A program made the translations under genes and the position numbers. 12,211 bases of DNA from the NCBI GenBank assembly GCA_036375275.1, contig DASUSF010000130.1, positions 1-12,211 on the forward strand, read 5' to 3'. Position 1 is the stretch's first letter, and every line of letters begins with the position of its first letter. Of this stretch, positions 1 through 8,860 are shown piece after piece. A model generated the notes under the pieces. It made no database searches. It was not told the DNA's origin and saw nothing but the letters and a program-made list of their open reading frames with translations. Source of the stretch: DASUSF01 sp036375275 (GTDB taxonomy: Bacteria; Pseudomonadota; Alphaproteobacteria; Geminicoccales; Geminicoccaceae).

Positions 1-471
1 CCCGGCGTGGTCCTCGCGCAGGCCGAAATCGTTGGTGAGGAAGTGGAGGCCGATCGCGATCGTGTAGAACGCGAGGCCGATGATCCCGCCGTCTTCGCGG
101 TGCAGCGTCAGATAGCCGATCAGGAAGTTGTAGGCGGCGAAGGAAGCGATGTGCAGCCAGAACACCGGCGCGCCGCTGCCATGCTCGCGCCGGGTCTGTC
201 GGATCAGCCGCTCGAGGCCGTAAAACACGGTGAGGCCGACGAGCGCGAGGAGCCAGATCTCCCGCTCCAGCCCGAGGGCGTCCTCGAGGTGTTCCCGACC
301 CGCGGCGATCTCCGGGAGCAGATGCAGGAACACGTAGGCGACCGCGACCCCGCCCGCGGCCGACAGCCAGCGGCTGCGCGGGATCATGGTGATGAAGCGG
401 AGCTTGCCGGCGATGACGTGGACCAGGGCGAACAGCGCGACGGCGGAGAGCGGGAGAAGGGGCAGCTCCAT
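1..471 (-). CDS. Polytopic membrane protein of unknown function (partial, C-terminus beyond the left edge)
   Basis: This gene reads leftwards from just after ubiG and is cut by the window edge, leaving 157 codons. It is strongly hydrophobic, with about five predicted membrane spans near residues 4-22, 36-54, 71-89, 102-122 and 128-147. Between them lie short charged loops such as RQTRREHGSG. A His-Leu-Leu-Pro-Glu motif ends the second span, and the visible part finishes in an acidic/His-bearing loop (LTNDFGLREDH). I do not recognise the family. The HLLPE motif faintly recalls ZIP-type metal transporters, but this is only a guess. The start is uncertain. ATG at 471 is chosen, but a GTG at 498 overlaps the ubiG stop codon (GTGA) and would add nine residues; an AGGAGG lies between the two. 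Either start implies co-transcription with ubiG and probable translational coupling. Confidence 0.6.
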   Translation of the reverse strand, partial: MELPLLPLSAVALFALVHVIAGKLRFITMIPRSRWLSAAGGVAVAYVFLHLLPEIAAGREHLEDALGLEREIWLLALVGLTVFYGLERLIRQTRREHGSGAPVFWLHIASFAAYNFLIGYLTLHREDGGIIGLAFYTIAIGLHFLTNDFGLREDHAG

Positions 472-494
472 CGGCGCGCTGATGTCCTCCTGGT

Positions 495-1250
495 TCACTC
501 TCCAGGCGGAACGGTCGCGAACACGAGGTAGTTCACGGCGACGTCCTCGCTCAGCCGGAAGCGGTCCCGGAGCGGGTCGTAGACCACGCCCGTCACGTCC
601 ACCACCTGCGCGCCAGCGCGCCGGAGCGGCCGGGCCAGCTCCGAGGGCCGGAGGAACCGCCCCCACTGGTGCGTCCCGCGGGGCAGCCAGCCGAGCAGGT
701 ATTCCGCCGCCACGATGCCGAGCGCGAACGAGCGGATGGTGCGGTTCAGGGTCGAGAGCACCAGCGCCCCGCCCGGCCGGACCACGCCGGCGCAGGCGGC
801 GACGAAGCGGTCGGGATCCGGCACGTGCTCGACCACCTCGAGCGCGGCGAGCAGGTCGAAGCGGCGCCCCGCGCCGGCCAGATCCTCGATGCCGGCGTTC
901 CGGTAGTCGATCTCGAGGCCCGCGGCTTCGGCGCGGCGCCGGCCGATCTCGAGCGGATCGCTCGCGGGATCGATCCCGGTCACCCTGCCGCCGAGCCGGG
1001 CCAGCGGCTCCGCCAGCAGGCCGGCGCCGCAGCCGACGTCGAGCACCTCGAGCCCCGCGAGCGGCCGGATCCGGCGCGGATCCCGCCCGAGGTGCCGGCA
1101 CATCTGGTCGCGGATGTAGGCGAGGCGGACCGGGTTCAGCCTGTGCAGCGGCGCCATCGGCCCGGCCGGGTCCCACCATTCGCGGGCGAGCCGGTCGAAC
1201 CGCTCGATCTCGCGCGGGTCCTCGCCTGCGCGGCTCCGCGAACCGGTCAC
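495..1250 (-). CDS. ubiG: Ubiquinone biosynthesis O-methyltransferase UbiG (bifunctional 2-polyprenyl-6-hydroxyphenol / 3-demethylubiquinol methylase)
   Basis: A 251-residue class I SAM-dependent methyltransferase that carries out both O-methylation steps of ubiquinone synthesis, normally at the inner membrane surface. Visible features are an N-terminal segment with FDRLAREWWDPAGPM and LHRLNPVRLAYI, which is typical of UbiG; the SAM-binding glycine motif DVGCGAGLLAE at residues 71-81; acidic motif II GID at 92-94; EVVEHVPDP at 138-146; and the UbiG signature STLNRTIRSFALGIVAAEY at 166-184 followed by LPRGTHQW. Length matches the family (about 240-255). The GTG start at 1250 is supported by GAGGAAG (minus strand, 1262-1256) five bases upstream and by where family homology begins; the reading frame stays open much further, but inside lysC. 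It is divergent from lysC, as in many alphaproteobacteria. Confidence 0.95.
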   Translation of the reverse strand: MTGSRSRAGEDPREIERFDRLAREWWDPAGPMAPLHRLNPVRLAYIRDQMCRHLGRDPRRIRPLAGLEVLDVGCGAGLLAEPLARLGGRVTGIDPASDPLEIGRRRAEAAGLEIDYRNAGIEDLAGAGRRFDLLAALEVVEHVPDPDRFVAACAGVVRPGGALVLSTLNRTIRSFALGIVAAEYLLGWLPRGTHQWGRFLRPSELARPLRRAGAQVVDVTGVVYDPLRDRFRLSEDVAVNYLVFATVPPGE

Positions 1251-1277
1251 GTGCGCTTCCTCGCTTGGGGGTTGGGC

Positions 1278-1306
1278 TTGCCTGGGCACCGGCGCCTGTT
1301 TATGAA
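1278..1306 (+). promoter_or_regulatory. Candidate sigma70-type promoter for lysC
   Basis: TTGCCT (1278-1283) and TATGAA (1301-1306) are separated by exactly 17 bp in the 125-bp divergent gap between ubiG and lysC. Each hexamer matches the consensus at four of six positions. The -10 box lies in the only AT-rich patch of this otherwise GC-rich gap. Transcription would start about 60 bp before the lysC GTG. No riboswitch-like structure or leader peptide is evident. This is pattern matching only. Confidence 0.35.
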
Positions 1307-1375
1307 GAGGCGCGCCGGAAAACGCCAGCCGGGCGCGCGCAGCACCTCGTCCCGAGTAGCGCGGAGTGTCGGCCA

Positions 1376-2599
1376 GTGGCGCTGGTGGTGCAGAAATTCG
1401 GCGGCACGTCGGTCGCGGACCTCGAGCGCATCGAGGCGGTCGCGCTCCGCGTGAGGCAGGCGGTGCTCGCGGGCGATCGGGTCGCGGTCGTGGTCTCGGC
1501 CATGGCCGGGACGACCAACCAGCTGGTCGCGTGGGCGAGGGAGGCCGGCGGCGCCGATCCCGATCTCGCCGAGTACGACGTCGTGGTCGCCTCCGGCGAG
1601 CAGGTGACGATCGGACTGCTCGCGCTGACGCTCCGGCGTCACGGCGTGCCCGCGCGCTCGTTCCTCGGCTGGCAGGTGGCGGTCGAGACCGACGGCCGGC
1701 ACGGCGGCGCACGGATCAGCGCGATCGATGCCGCCGCCGTCCTGGACGTGCTCGCCGGCGGCGCGGTCGCGGTGGTCGCCGGCTTCCAGGGGGTCAGCCC
1801 CGAGCGGCGGGTGACCACGCTCGGCCGGGGCGGCTCCGACACCTCGGCCGTGGCGCTCGCAGCGGCGCTCCGTGCCGATCGCTGCGACATCTACACGGAT
1901 GTCGAAGGGGTGTTCACGAGCGATCCCCGAATCGTCGCCAAAGCGCGTAAGCTCGAGCGCATCACCTACGAGGAGATGCTCGAGATGGCGTCGCTCGGCG
2001 CCAAGGTCCTCCAGACCCGTTCCGTCGCGCTCGCCATGCAGCACGGCGTCCGGGTGCAGGTCCTCTCCAGCTTCACCGACCAGCCGGGGACCCTGGTCGT
2101 CGACGAGAGCGAGATCGTGGAACAGCAGGTCGTCAGTGGGATCGCCTACACCCGGGACGAAGCCAAGGTGACGCTGGTCGGCGTCGCCGACCGCCCGGGC
2201 GTCGCCGCCACCATCTTCGGTCCGCTCGCGGAAGCCGGCATCAACGTCGACATGATCGTTCAGAGCGTGTCGGCGGACGGGGTCCAGACCGACCTCACCT
2301 TCACCGTCTCGCGCGCCGAGATGGCCCGCACCTGCCAGCTGCTCGAGCGCAGCCGGGACGAGCTCGGCTTCAGCCGGATCGACGCCCAGGGCGAGGTGGT
2401 CAAGATCTCGGTGATCGGGGTCGGCATGCGCAGCCACGCGGGGATCGCCCACACCATGTTCCGGACCCTCGCCGAGCGTGGCATCAACATCCAGGCCATC
2501 TCGACCTCGGAGATCAAGATCAGCATCCTGATCGACGAGGCCTACACCGAGCTCGCCCTCCGCCTGCTGCACACGGCCTATGGACTCGATGCCGTCTGA
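1376..2599 (+). CDS. lysC: Aspartate kinase (aspartokinase, class with tandem ACT domains)
   Basis: A 407-residue aspartokinase that phosphorylates aspartate to 4-aspartyl phosphate, the committed step to lysine, threonine, methionine and diaminopimelate. The N-terminal kinase domain shows KFGGTS at residues 7-12, VVSAMAGTTNQL near 40-51, the SGEQV region, GRGGSDTSAVALAAAL, and CDIYTDVEGVFTSDPR in the catalytic core, then GAKVLQTRSV. Two ACT domains follow at about 262-335 (VTLVGVADRPGVAATIFG, AGINVDMIVQS) and 342-403 (ISVIGVGMRSHAGIAHTMF, GINIQAISTSEIKISILI). These are the usual sites of allosteric inhibition by lysine and/or threonine. The GTG at 1376 is chosen because it gives the canonical MALVVQKFGGTS start with GGAG at 1363-1366; the frame is open far upstream but antisense to ubiG. 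The 3' end overlaps the next gene. Confidence 0.96.
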   Translation: MALVVQKFGGTSVADLERIEAVALRVRQAVLAGDRVAVVVSAMAGTTNQLVAWAREAGGADPDLAEYDVVVASGEQVTIGLLALTLRRHGVPARSFLGWQVAVETDGRHGGARISAIDAAAVLDVLAGGAVAVVAGFQGVSPERRVTTLGRGGSDTSAVALAAALRADRCDIYTDVEGVFTSDPRIVAKARKLERITYEEMLEMASLGAKVLQTRSVALAMQHGVRVQVLSSFTDQPGTLVVDESEIVEQQVVSGIAYTRDEAKVTLVGVADRPGVAATIFGPLAEAGINVDMIVQSVSADGVQTDLTFTVSRAEMARTCQLLERSRDELGFSRIDAQGEVVKISVIGVGMRSHAGIAHTMFRTLAERGINIQAISTSEIKISILIDEAYTELALRLLHTAYGLDAV

Positions 2600-3647
2600 G
2601 AGCGGCCGCGGGCGGGCGCGGCTCGACCGCCTCTGGGCGAGGGGAACGGCGTTCCTCGGCTGCCGCCTCGCGCTGATGGGGGGGGCCATGACCTGGGTGA
2701 GCGAGCGCAACCTCGTGGCCGCGATCTCCAACGCCGGCGGCTTCGGCGTGCTCGCCTGCGGCGCCATGGATCCCGGCCGGCTCGAGGCCGAGATCGCCGC
2801 GACCCGGGCGCTCACCGACCGCCCCTTCGGGGTCAACCTGATCGTCATGCACCCGGCGCTGGACGAGCTGATCGAGGTGGTTCTCGCTCGCCGCGTCGGC
2901 CACGTCGTGCTCGCCGGTGGCCTGCCGCCTCGGGACGCGATCCAGCGGATCCGCGCCGGCGGGGCGAAGCTGCTCTGCTTCGCGCCGAGCGTGAGTCTGG
3001 CGAGAGGTCTGGTCCGCCAGGGCGTCGACGCGCTGATCATCGAAGGGGCGGAGGCCGGCGGGCACATCGGACCGGTCGCGACCAGCGTGCTCGCCCAGGA
3101 GATCCTGCCGGTGGTCCGGGACGTGCCGGTCTTCGTCGCCGGCGGCATCGGCCACGGCGAGGCGATCGCGGCCTACCTCCGGATGGGCGCCGCCGGCTGC
3201 CAGATGGGCACCCGCTTCGTCTGCGCCGCGGAGTCGATCGCGCACCCGGACTTCAAGGCCGCCTTCATCCGGGCGCAGGCACGGGATGCCGTGCCGTCGG
3301 TCCAGATCGACCCGGGCTTCAAGGTCATCCCGGTCCGCGCGCTGCAGAACGCCGCCACGCAGTCGTTCATGCAGACCCAGATCGAGGTCATCGCGCGCTT
3401 CCGGGCGGGGGAGCTCAGCCAGGAGCAGGCCTCGCTCGCGATCGAGCACTTCTGGGCCGGGGCGCTGCGCCGCGCGGTGGTCGAGGGCGACCTCGAGGGC
3501 GGCTCGCTGATGGCCGGGCAGAGCGTCGGCTTCGTGCGCGCGATCGAGCCGGTCGCGGAGATCCTCGAGAGCCTGGTCACCGAGGCCGCGGCGGCGCTGG
3601 AGCGCGAGCATCAGGTCGCCGCCGCTCCCGCGGACGCGGTGGCGTGA
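2580..3647 (+). CDS. Nitronate monooxygenase-like NAD(P)H-dependent flavin oxidoreductase (2-nitropropane dioxygenase / FabK-like TIM barrel)
   Basis: A 355-residue FMN-binding TIM-barrel protein. Members oxidise nitronates such as propionate-3-nitronate, or act as flavin reductases or FabK-type enoyl-ACP reductases; the exact substrate cannot be read here. Visible motifs are GGAMTWVSERNLVAAISNAGG (N-terminal loop, split as GGAMTWVS and AISNAGGFGVL), RPFGVNLIVMHP, CFAPSVSLARGLVRQGVDAL, EGAEAGGHIG with His at about residue 162, and the phosphate-binding VFVAGGIGHGEAIAAYLRMG followed by GCQMGTRF. Length fits the family (about 310-380). The start overlaps the lysC end: ATG at 2580 (20-nt overlap) or ATG at 2589 (11-nt overlap), with no clear ribosome binding site for either, so coupling to lysC is likely. 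Its stop overlaps the ptsP start by 4 nt. Family confidence is high; specific activity is unproven. Confidence 0.88.
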   Translation: MDSMPSESGRGRARLDRLWARGTAFLGCRLALMGGAMTWVSERNLVAAISNAGGFGVLACGAMDPGRLEAEIAATRALTDRPFGVNLIVMHPALDELIEVVLARRVGHVVLAGGLPPRDAIQRIRAGGAKLLCFAPSVSLARGLVRQGVDALIIEGAEAGGHIGPVATSVLAQEILPVVRDVPVFVAGGIGHGEAIAAYLRMGAAGCQMGTRFVCAAESIAHPDFKAAFIRAQARDAVPSVQIDPGFKVIPVRALQNAATQSFMQTQIEVIARFRAGELSQEQASLAIEHFWAGALRRAVVEGDLEGGSLMAGQSVGFVRAIEPVAEILESLVTEAAAALEREHQVAAAPADAVA

Positions 3648-5959
3648 TCCGGTCCCCGGTCGGTTGGGGGGCGGTGGCGGCTCCGGGCACGCGCAGCGAG
3701 GAGCTGAGCGCCGCCCGGCGCCTGCTCCGCCGGCTGGTCGAGATGATGGCCGCCCCGGTCAGCCCGCAGGAACGGCTCGACCGGATCGTCCGCCTGATCG
3801 CCGCCGACATCGTCGCCGAGGTGTGCTCGGTGTACGTCCAGCGCGGCGGCGACTACCTCGAGCTGTTCGCGACCGAGGGCCTGAAGCGGAGCGCGGTGCA
3901 CAACACCCGGCTGCGGGTCGGCGAGGGGCTGGTCGGGCTAATCGCGGCGCAGGGCAACGTGATCAACCTGCCCGACGCCCAGAGCCATCCCGCCTTCGCC
4001 TACCGCCCGGAGACCGGCGAGGAGATCTACCACTCGTTCATGGGCGTGCCGATCGTCCGTGGCGGCCGGGTGGTCGGCGTGCTCGTGGTCCAGAACCGGG
4101 CGCGGAGGCACTATTCGGACGAGGAGGTCGACGCGCTCCAGATCGTCGCCACGGTGTTCGCGGAGATGCTCGCCTCGGGCGGGCTGATCGACGTCACCCG
4201 TTATCCCGGCGACCTCGGACGGATCGACCGGCCGGAGCGCCTCGAGGGGCTCCGGCTGGTCGAAGGCGTGGCGCTCGGCCAGGCGGTCCTGCACCAGATC
4301 AGGATCGAGGTCACGCGGCTCGTGGCCGATGATCCGGCGAGCGAGATCGTCCGCCTGGACGAGGCGATCTCGAGCCTCAAGGCCTCGGTCGACCAGCTTC
4401 TGCTGCTCCCCGAGGTGGCCGAGGGCGAGCACCGGGAGGTGCTCGAGGCCTACCGGATGTTCGCGAACGACGCCGGCTGGCGGCGGCGGATGCGCGAGGC
4501 GATCGAGACCGGGCTCTCCGCCGAGGCCGCGGTCAAGCGCGTGCAGGAGCAGACCCGGCTGCGGATGGCGCACGTCGCCGACCCCTACCTCCAGGAGCGG
4601 CTGCACGACCTGGACGCGCTCGCGGAGCGCCTGCTGGTGCACCTGCTCGGCGGCACGCCGCACCAGGACCCGGGCGACCTGCCCGACGAGTTCATCCTGG
4701 TCGCCCGCTCGATCACCCCGGCCGAGCTGCTCGACTACGACCGCAGCCGGCTCAAGGGCGTGATCCTGGAGGAGGGCTCGCCGACCTCGCACGCCGCGAT
4801 CACCGCGCGCGCGCTGGACATCCCGATGCTCGGGCGGGTCAAGGGGGCGCTCACCCGGATCGAGACGGGCGACCGGCTCGCCCTCGACAGCGAGCACGGC
4901 CAGGTCTTCGTCCGGCCGAGCGAGGACGTCGAGATGGCGTTCGCGCGCTCGACCGCGGCGCACGCCGAGCGGCGGCGGATGTTCCACGCGCTCCGCGACC
5001 AGCCGTCCGTGACCCGCGACGGAATCCGGGTCTGCCTGCACCTCAACGCCGCCTTCCTGATCGACGTCGCGCACCTCGAGATCTGCGGGGCGGAGGGGAT
5101 CGGCCTGTACCGCACCGAGCTCGCGTTCATGGTCCGTGATCATTTCCCGGACGTGCCGGCGCAGACCGAGCTGTACCGGCGGGTGCTGCAGCACGCCGGC
5201 GACCGGCCGGTGGTCTTTCGCACGCTCGACGTCGGCAGCGACAAGCATCTGCCGTACTGGACCTTCCCCGCCGAGGAGAACCCGGCGATGGGCTGGCGGG
5301 CGATGCGCATGGTGCTCGACCGGCCGATGGTGCTCCGGGCGCAGCTGCGCGCGCTGATCCGCAGCCACGGCGAGCGGCCGCTCAGCCTGATGTTCCCGAT
5401 GGTCGCCGAGGTGGCGGAGTTCGAGGCTGGCCGGCGCATGCTCGAGCTCGAGCTCGGGCGGGCGCGGGAGCGCGGCCAGCCGACGCCCGCGAGCATCTGC
5501 ATCGGCGTCATGCTGGAGGTCCCCTCGCTCTACTGGCAGCTGCCGGCGCTCCTGCCGCGGATCGATTTCCTGTCGATCGGCAGCAACGATCTGATCCAGT
5601 TCCTGTTCGCCGCCGATCGCGGCAATCCCGAGCTGGTCGACCGCTACGACCCGCTCTCGCCGCCGGTGCTGGCTTTTCTTCTGGATCTGGTCGAGCGCTG
5701 CCGGGCCGCCGGCGTCAAGCTCTCCTTCTGCGGCGAGATGGCGTCGCGGCCGCTCGAGGCGATGGCGCTCCTCGGGCTCGGCGTGCGGCACCTGTCGCTG
5801 GCGCCGACGGCGGCGGGCCCGGTCAAGGCGATGCTGCGCTCGCTGCCCTGCGCCCCGCTCGCGCCCTACCTCCGCAAGCTCAGCACTTTGCCGGACCACA
5901 GCGTGCGTGCTAGGCTGCACCACTACGCGCTTGACCACGGGGTCCAGCTGCTTACCTGA
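3644..5959 (+). CDS. ptsP: Phosphoenolpyruvate-protein phosphotransferase PtsP (enzyme I Ntr, with GAF domain)
   Basis: A 771-residue enzyme I of the nitrogen PTS. It takes phosphate from PEP and passes it to NPr and then EIIA-Ntr, a regulatory rather than sugar-transport route. Domain order is an N-terminal GAF sensory domain at about 40-178 (AEVCSVYV, GEGLVGLIA, FMGVPIVRGGRVVGVLVVQN); an EI N-terminal/HPr-binding helical domain at about 205-325; the phosphohistidine domain with GSPTSHAAITARALDIP (His near 383); and a PEP-binding barrel at about 425-760. The barrel has GAEGIGLYRTELAFM, RTLDVGSDKHLPYW, ENPAMGWRAMR, GVMLEVPSL, SIGSNDLIQF and the catalytic Cys in SFCGEMAS (about 696). All key residues are present. 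In Sinorhizobium meliloti the GAF domain of this enzyme senses glutamine; the same role here is inferred. The GTG at 3644 overlaps the upstream stop (GTGA); a GTG at 3674 is an alternative. Confidence 0.95.
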   Translation: MIRSPVGWGAVAAPGTRSEELSAARRLLRRLVEMMAAPVSPQERLDRIVRLIAADIVAEVCSVYVQRGGDYLELFATEGLKRSAVHNTRLRVGEGLVGLIAAQGNVINLPDAQSHPAFAYRPETGEEIYHSFMGVPIVRGGRVVGVLVVQNRARRHYSDEEVDALQIVATVFAEMLASGGLIDVTRYPGDLGRIDRPERLEGLRLVEGVALGQAVLHQIRIEVTRLVADDPASEIVRLDEAISSLKASVDQLLLLPEVAEGEHREVLEAYRMFANDAGWRRRMREAIETGLSAEAAVKRVQEQTRLRMAHVADPYLQERLHDLDALAERLLVHLLGGTPHQDPGDLPDEFILVARSITPAELLDYDRSRLKGVILEEGSPTSHAAITARALDIPMLGRVKGALTRIETGDRLALDSEHGQVFVRPSEDVEMAFARSTAAHAERRRMFHALRDQPSVTRDGIRVCLHLNAAFLIDVAHLEICGAEGIGLYRTELAFMVRDHFPDVPAQTELYRRVLQHAGDRPVVFRTLDVGSDKHLPYWTFPAEENPAMGWRAMRMVLDRPMVLRAQLRALIRSHGERPLSLMFPMVAEVAEFEAGRRMLELELGRARERGQPTPASICIGVMLEVPSLYWQLPALLPRIDFLSIGSNDLIQFLFAADRGNPELVDRYDPLSPPVLAFLLDLVERCRAAGVKLSFCGEMASRPLEAMALLGLGVRHLSLAPTAAGPVKAMLRSLPCAPLAPYLRKLSTLPDHSVRARLHHYALDHGVQLLT

Positions 5960-5969
5960 AGCCTGTCCG

Positions 5970-5987
5970 GCCGGCCTGGTGGCCGGC
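5970..5987 (+). other. Perfect GC-rich stem-loop after ptsP
   Basis: GCCGGCC (5970-5976), loop TGGT (5977-5980) and GGCCGGC (5981-5987) form a perfect 7-bp stem 10 nt after the ptsP stop codon. No T-run follows, so it is not a classical intrinsic terminator. It could be a weak terminator, a 3'-end RNA stabiliser or chance in GC-rich DNA. The 88-bp gap to rodZ holds nothing else I can support. Confidence 0.3.
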
Positions 5988-6047
5988 GCTGCCACCCGGA
6001 GGCCGCGGGCGTAGACCTGCAGCGGCCGATCGGACGCCGTGTCGAGC

Positions 6048-7475
6048 ATGCGCGCAGAGAGCCATCAGCACCCGAACACGGATCCCTCCGAATCCCTGAT
6101 GCGCGAGGTGGGCGCCCAGCTGCGCGAGGTGCGGCAGGAGCGGGGCGAGGACCTCGACGACATCGCCGAGTACCTGCGCATCAAGCCGATCTACCTGTAC
6201 GGCATCGAGCGCGGCGACATGGGGGTCATGCCGGGGCGGACCTACGCCCTCGGCTTCCTCCGGACCTATGCCGACTATCTCGGCTTCGACGGCGAGGACC
6301 TGATCACCCAGATCAGATCGACGGTGGACGATCTGACCGGCAAGACCCGCTTCCACATCCGCGCCCCACTCCCGGAGAGCCGGCTGCCCAAGATGCCGAT
6401 GCTGGTCCTGTCCATCGCCATGGTCGCCGGCATCTATGCCGGATGGGCCTACCTGAACCGGGACGACGACGCGGGCTTCGAGCAGGTGCGGCCGATCCCG
6501 GAAGCGACCTCGCCCGCGCCGGTCCCCGCCACCCCGGCCTCGCCCCCGCCGGCGCCGGCGGAAGGCCGGAACGGCGACGGCGTTCAGAGCCGGGCCGACG
6601 CGCCGGCTCCGGTGGTCGGGCTCGCCCCGCGACCGGCCCCGGCCCAAGGGGCGCAGGCGGCGAACCATGGCGATGCGCCCAGTCCAGGAGCCGGCGCGGG
6701 TCGGCCCGCGGGCGATGGTCGTGAAGCCGTCGCGGTCGGGCTTGCCGACCCCGCGGAGGATCAGGACGACGCGGACCGGCTGATCGAGCGGCTTCAGCCG
6801 GAGGCGGGCCCGGCTGCTGCGGAGGATCCGCCTCCTGGAGACGAGCCGGCTGCGGAAGAAGGCGTGGCGTCCGGGCCTGACCCGGCAACGGCGGACGGAT
6901 CGGAACAGGCTGCTGCGGGCGGCGCCGGATCCGACGGCGCGGCCGGTCGGGCGGCGGATCGGGACGAGCTCGGCGACCTGATTGCGGAGCTGCAGGAGCC
7001 ATCCTCCGCGGGGAGCGCCGCGGAGGGGCTGGCAAACCAACCCCCGGCCGGCGCCGGCCCGGACCCGGCGCAGGAGAGCGATGCGGAAGCGGCCGGGGAC
7101 GCCGACGCTGGGCAGCCGCCGGCGGCCGCGGCGGCGGTCGAGGCGGTCCTCGCCGCTGCCGAGGCGGATGGCGACGCCATCGTCCACGAGACCGTGAACG
7201 CGGATGCCCGGGTGATCGTCCGGGCGCTCGACCAGAGCTGGATGCAGATCCGGAGCCTGAGCGGCGACTATCTGCGGACCCGGACGCTCGAGGCCGGCGA
7301 CGCCTTTCTGGTGCCGAACCGCGACGACCTCGTGCTCTGGACCGGGAATGGCGGCGCGATCGAGTTCGTGGTCGACGGCGAGCGGGTGACGCCGCTCGGG
7401 CCGGACGGCAGCGTGATCCGCGACATTCCCCTGGAGCCCGAGGCGCTCCTCGAGCGCGCCCGGCGGCCCGGCTGA
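6048..7475 (+). CDS. RodZ-like cell-shape protein: cytoplasmic helix-turn-helix, one membrane span, long linker, C-terminal DUF4115 domain
   Basis: A 475-residue bitopic membrane protein with the RodZ layout. An Xre-like helix-turn-helix (HTH_25) lies at about 17-83, with GAQLREVRQERGEDLDDIAEYLRI, split here as GAQLREVRQERGEDL and DIAEYLRIKPIYL, then MPGRTYALGFLRTYADYLGF. A single membrane span follows at about 116-137 (MPMLVLSIAMVAGIYAGWAY), then a roughly 240-residue Ala/Pro/Gly and Asp/Glu-rich low-complexity linker, and a C-terminal DUF4115 beta domain from about 378 (VIVRALDQSWMQIRSLSGDY, TGNGGAIEFVVDGERVTPLGPDG). RodZ tethers MreB to the elongation machinery. The linker is longer than I expect for the family. 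The start is unsettled: GTG 6039, ATG 6048 (chosen) or ATG 6099, none with a strong ribosome binding site. It lies before ispG-hisS, an arrangement common in alphaproteobacteria. Confidence 0.87.
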   Translation: MRAESHQHPNTDPSESLMREVGAQLREVRQERGEDLDDIAEYLRIKPIYLYGIERGDMGVMPGRTYALGFLRTYADYLGFDGEDLITQIRSTVDDLTGKTRFHIRAPLPESRLPKMPMLVLSIAMVAGIYAGWAYLNRDDDAGFEQVRPIPEATSPAPVPATPASPPPAPAEGRNGDGVQSRADAPAPVVGLAPRPAPAQGAQAANHGDAPSPGAGAGRPAGDGREAVAVGLADPAEDQDDADRLIERLQPEAGPAAAEDPPPGDEPAAEEGVASGPDPATADGSEQAAAGGAGSDGAAGRAADRDELGDLIAELQEPSSAGSAAEGLANQPPAGAGPDPAQESDAEAAGDADAGQPPAAAAAVEAVLAAAEADGDAIVHETVNADARVIVRALDQSWMQIRSLSGDYLRTRTLEAGDAFLVPNRDDLVLWTGNGGAIEFVVDGERVTPLGPDGSVIRDIPLEPEALLERARRPG

Positions 7476-7521
7476 ACCCGCGGACGTCGGGTGCGCTTTT
7501 CGGAACCTCCCCTGATGCGGC

Positions 7522-7536
7522 CGGGCCGCCGGCCCG
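7522..7536 (+). other. Small GC-rich hairpin upstream of ispG
   Basis: CGGGCC (7522-7527), loop GCC and GGCCCG (7531-7536) form a 6-bp perfect stem in the 77-bp gap between rodZ and ispG, just upstream of the ispG ribosome binding site. No T-tract follows. In DNA this GC-rich such a stem may be fortuitous. Confidence 0.2.
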
Positions 7537-7552
7537 ACACGCTGGAGCACGC

Positions 7553-8797
<1,245 letters not shown>

Positions 8798-8840
8798 CGC
8801 TTCGGGTTTGCATTTCCGGCCGGGTTCTGCGAGACGCGGC

Positions 8841-8860
8841 GGAGGATCCGTTCAACCTCC
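8841..8860 (+). other. Candidate hairpin in the hisS leader
   Basis: GGAGG (8841-8845) and CCTCC (8856-8860) are complementary across a 10-nt loop in the 78-bp gap before hisS, ending 15 nt before the ATG. GGAGG is a strong ribosome-binding sequence but is about 30 nt from the ATG, too far to serve it. The stem is only 5 bp and may be chance. I see no other regulatory site or clear promoter in this gap. Confidence 0.2.

Noticed and set aside
7..531. A plus-strand frame of 174 codons at the left edge
   Set aside because: Its Glu/Asp/Arg-rich translation is the complement of the hydrophobic membrane protein on the minus strand, which has clear spans.
386..1375. A 330-residue N-terminal extension of aspartate kinase in the same frame
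   Set aside because: The extension is Arg/Pro/Gly-rich noise antisense to ubiG; the canonical N-terminus and a ribosome binding site are at 1376.
1247..3148. A 633-codon open frame on the minus strand opposite lysC and the nitronate monooxygenase gene
   Set aside because: Its translation is rich in Arg, Asp, His and Ala with no family motif. It is an antisense shadow of GC-rich codon usage.
3938..6049. A 703-codon open frame on the minus strand opposite ptsP
   Set aside because: ptsP carries every enzyme I motif across this region, while the antisense frame has no recognisable domain and biased composition.
5952..7550. Long minus-strand open frames opposite rodZ
   Set aside because: Arg/Pro-rich shadow translations; the plus-strand frame has an HTH, a membrane span and a DUF4115 domain.
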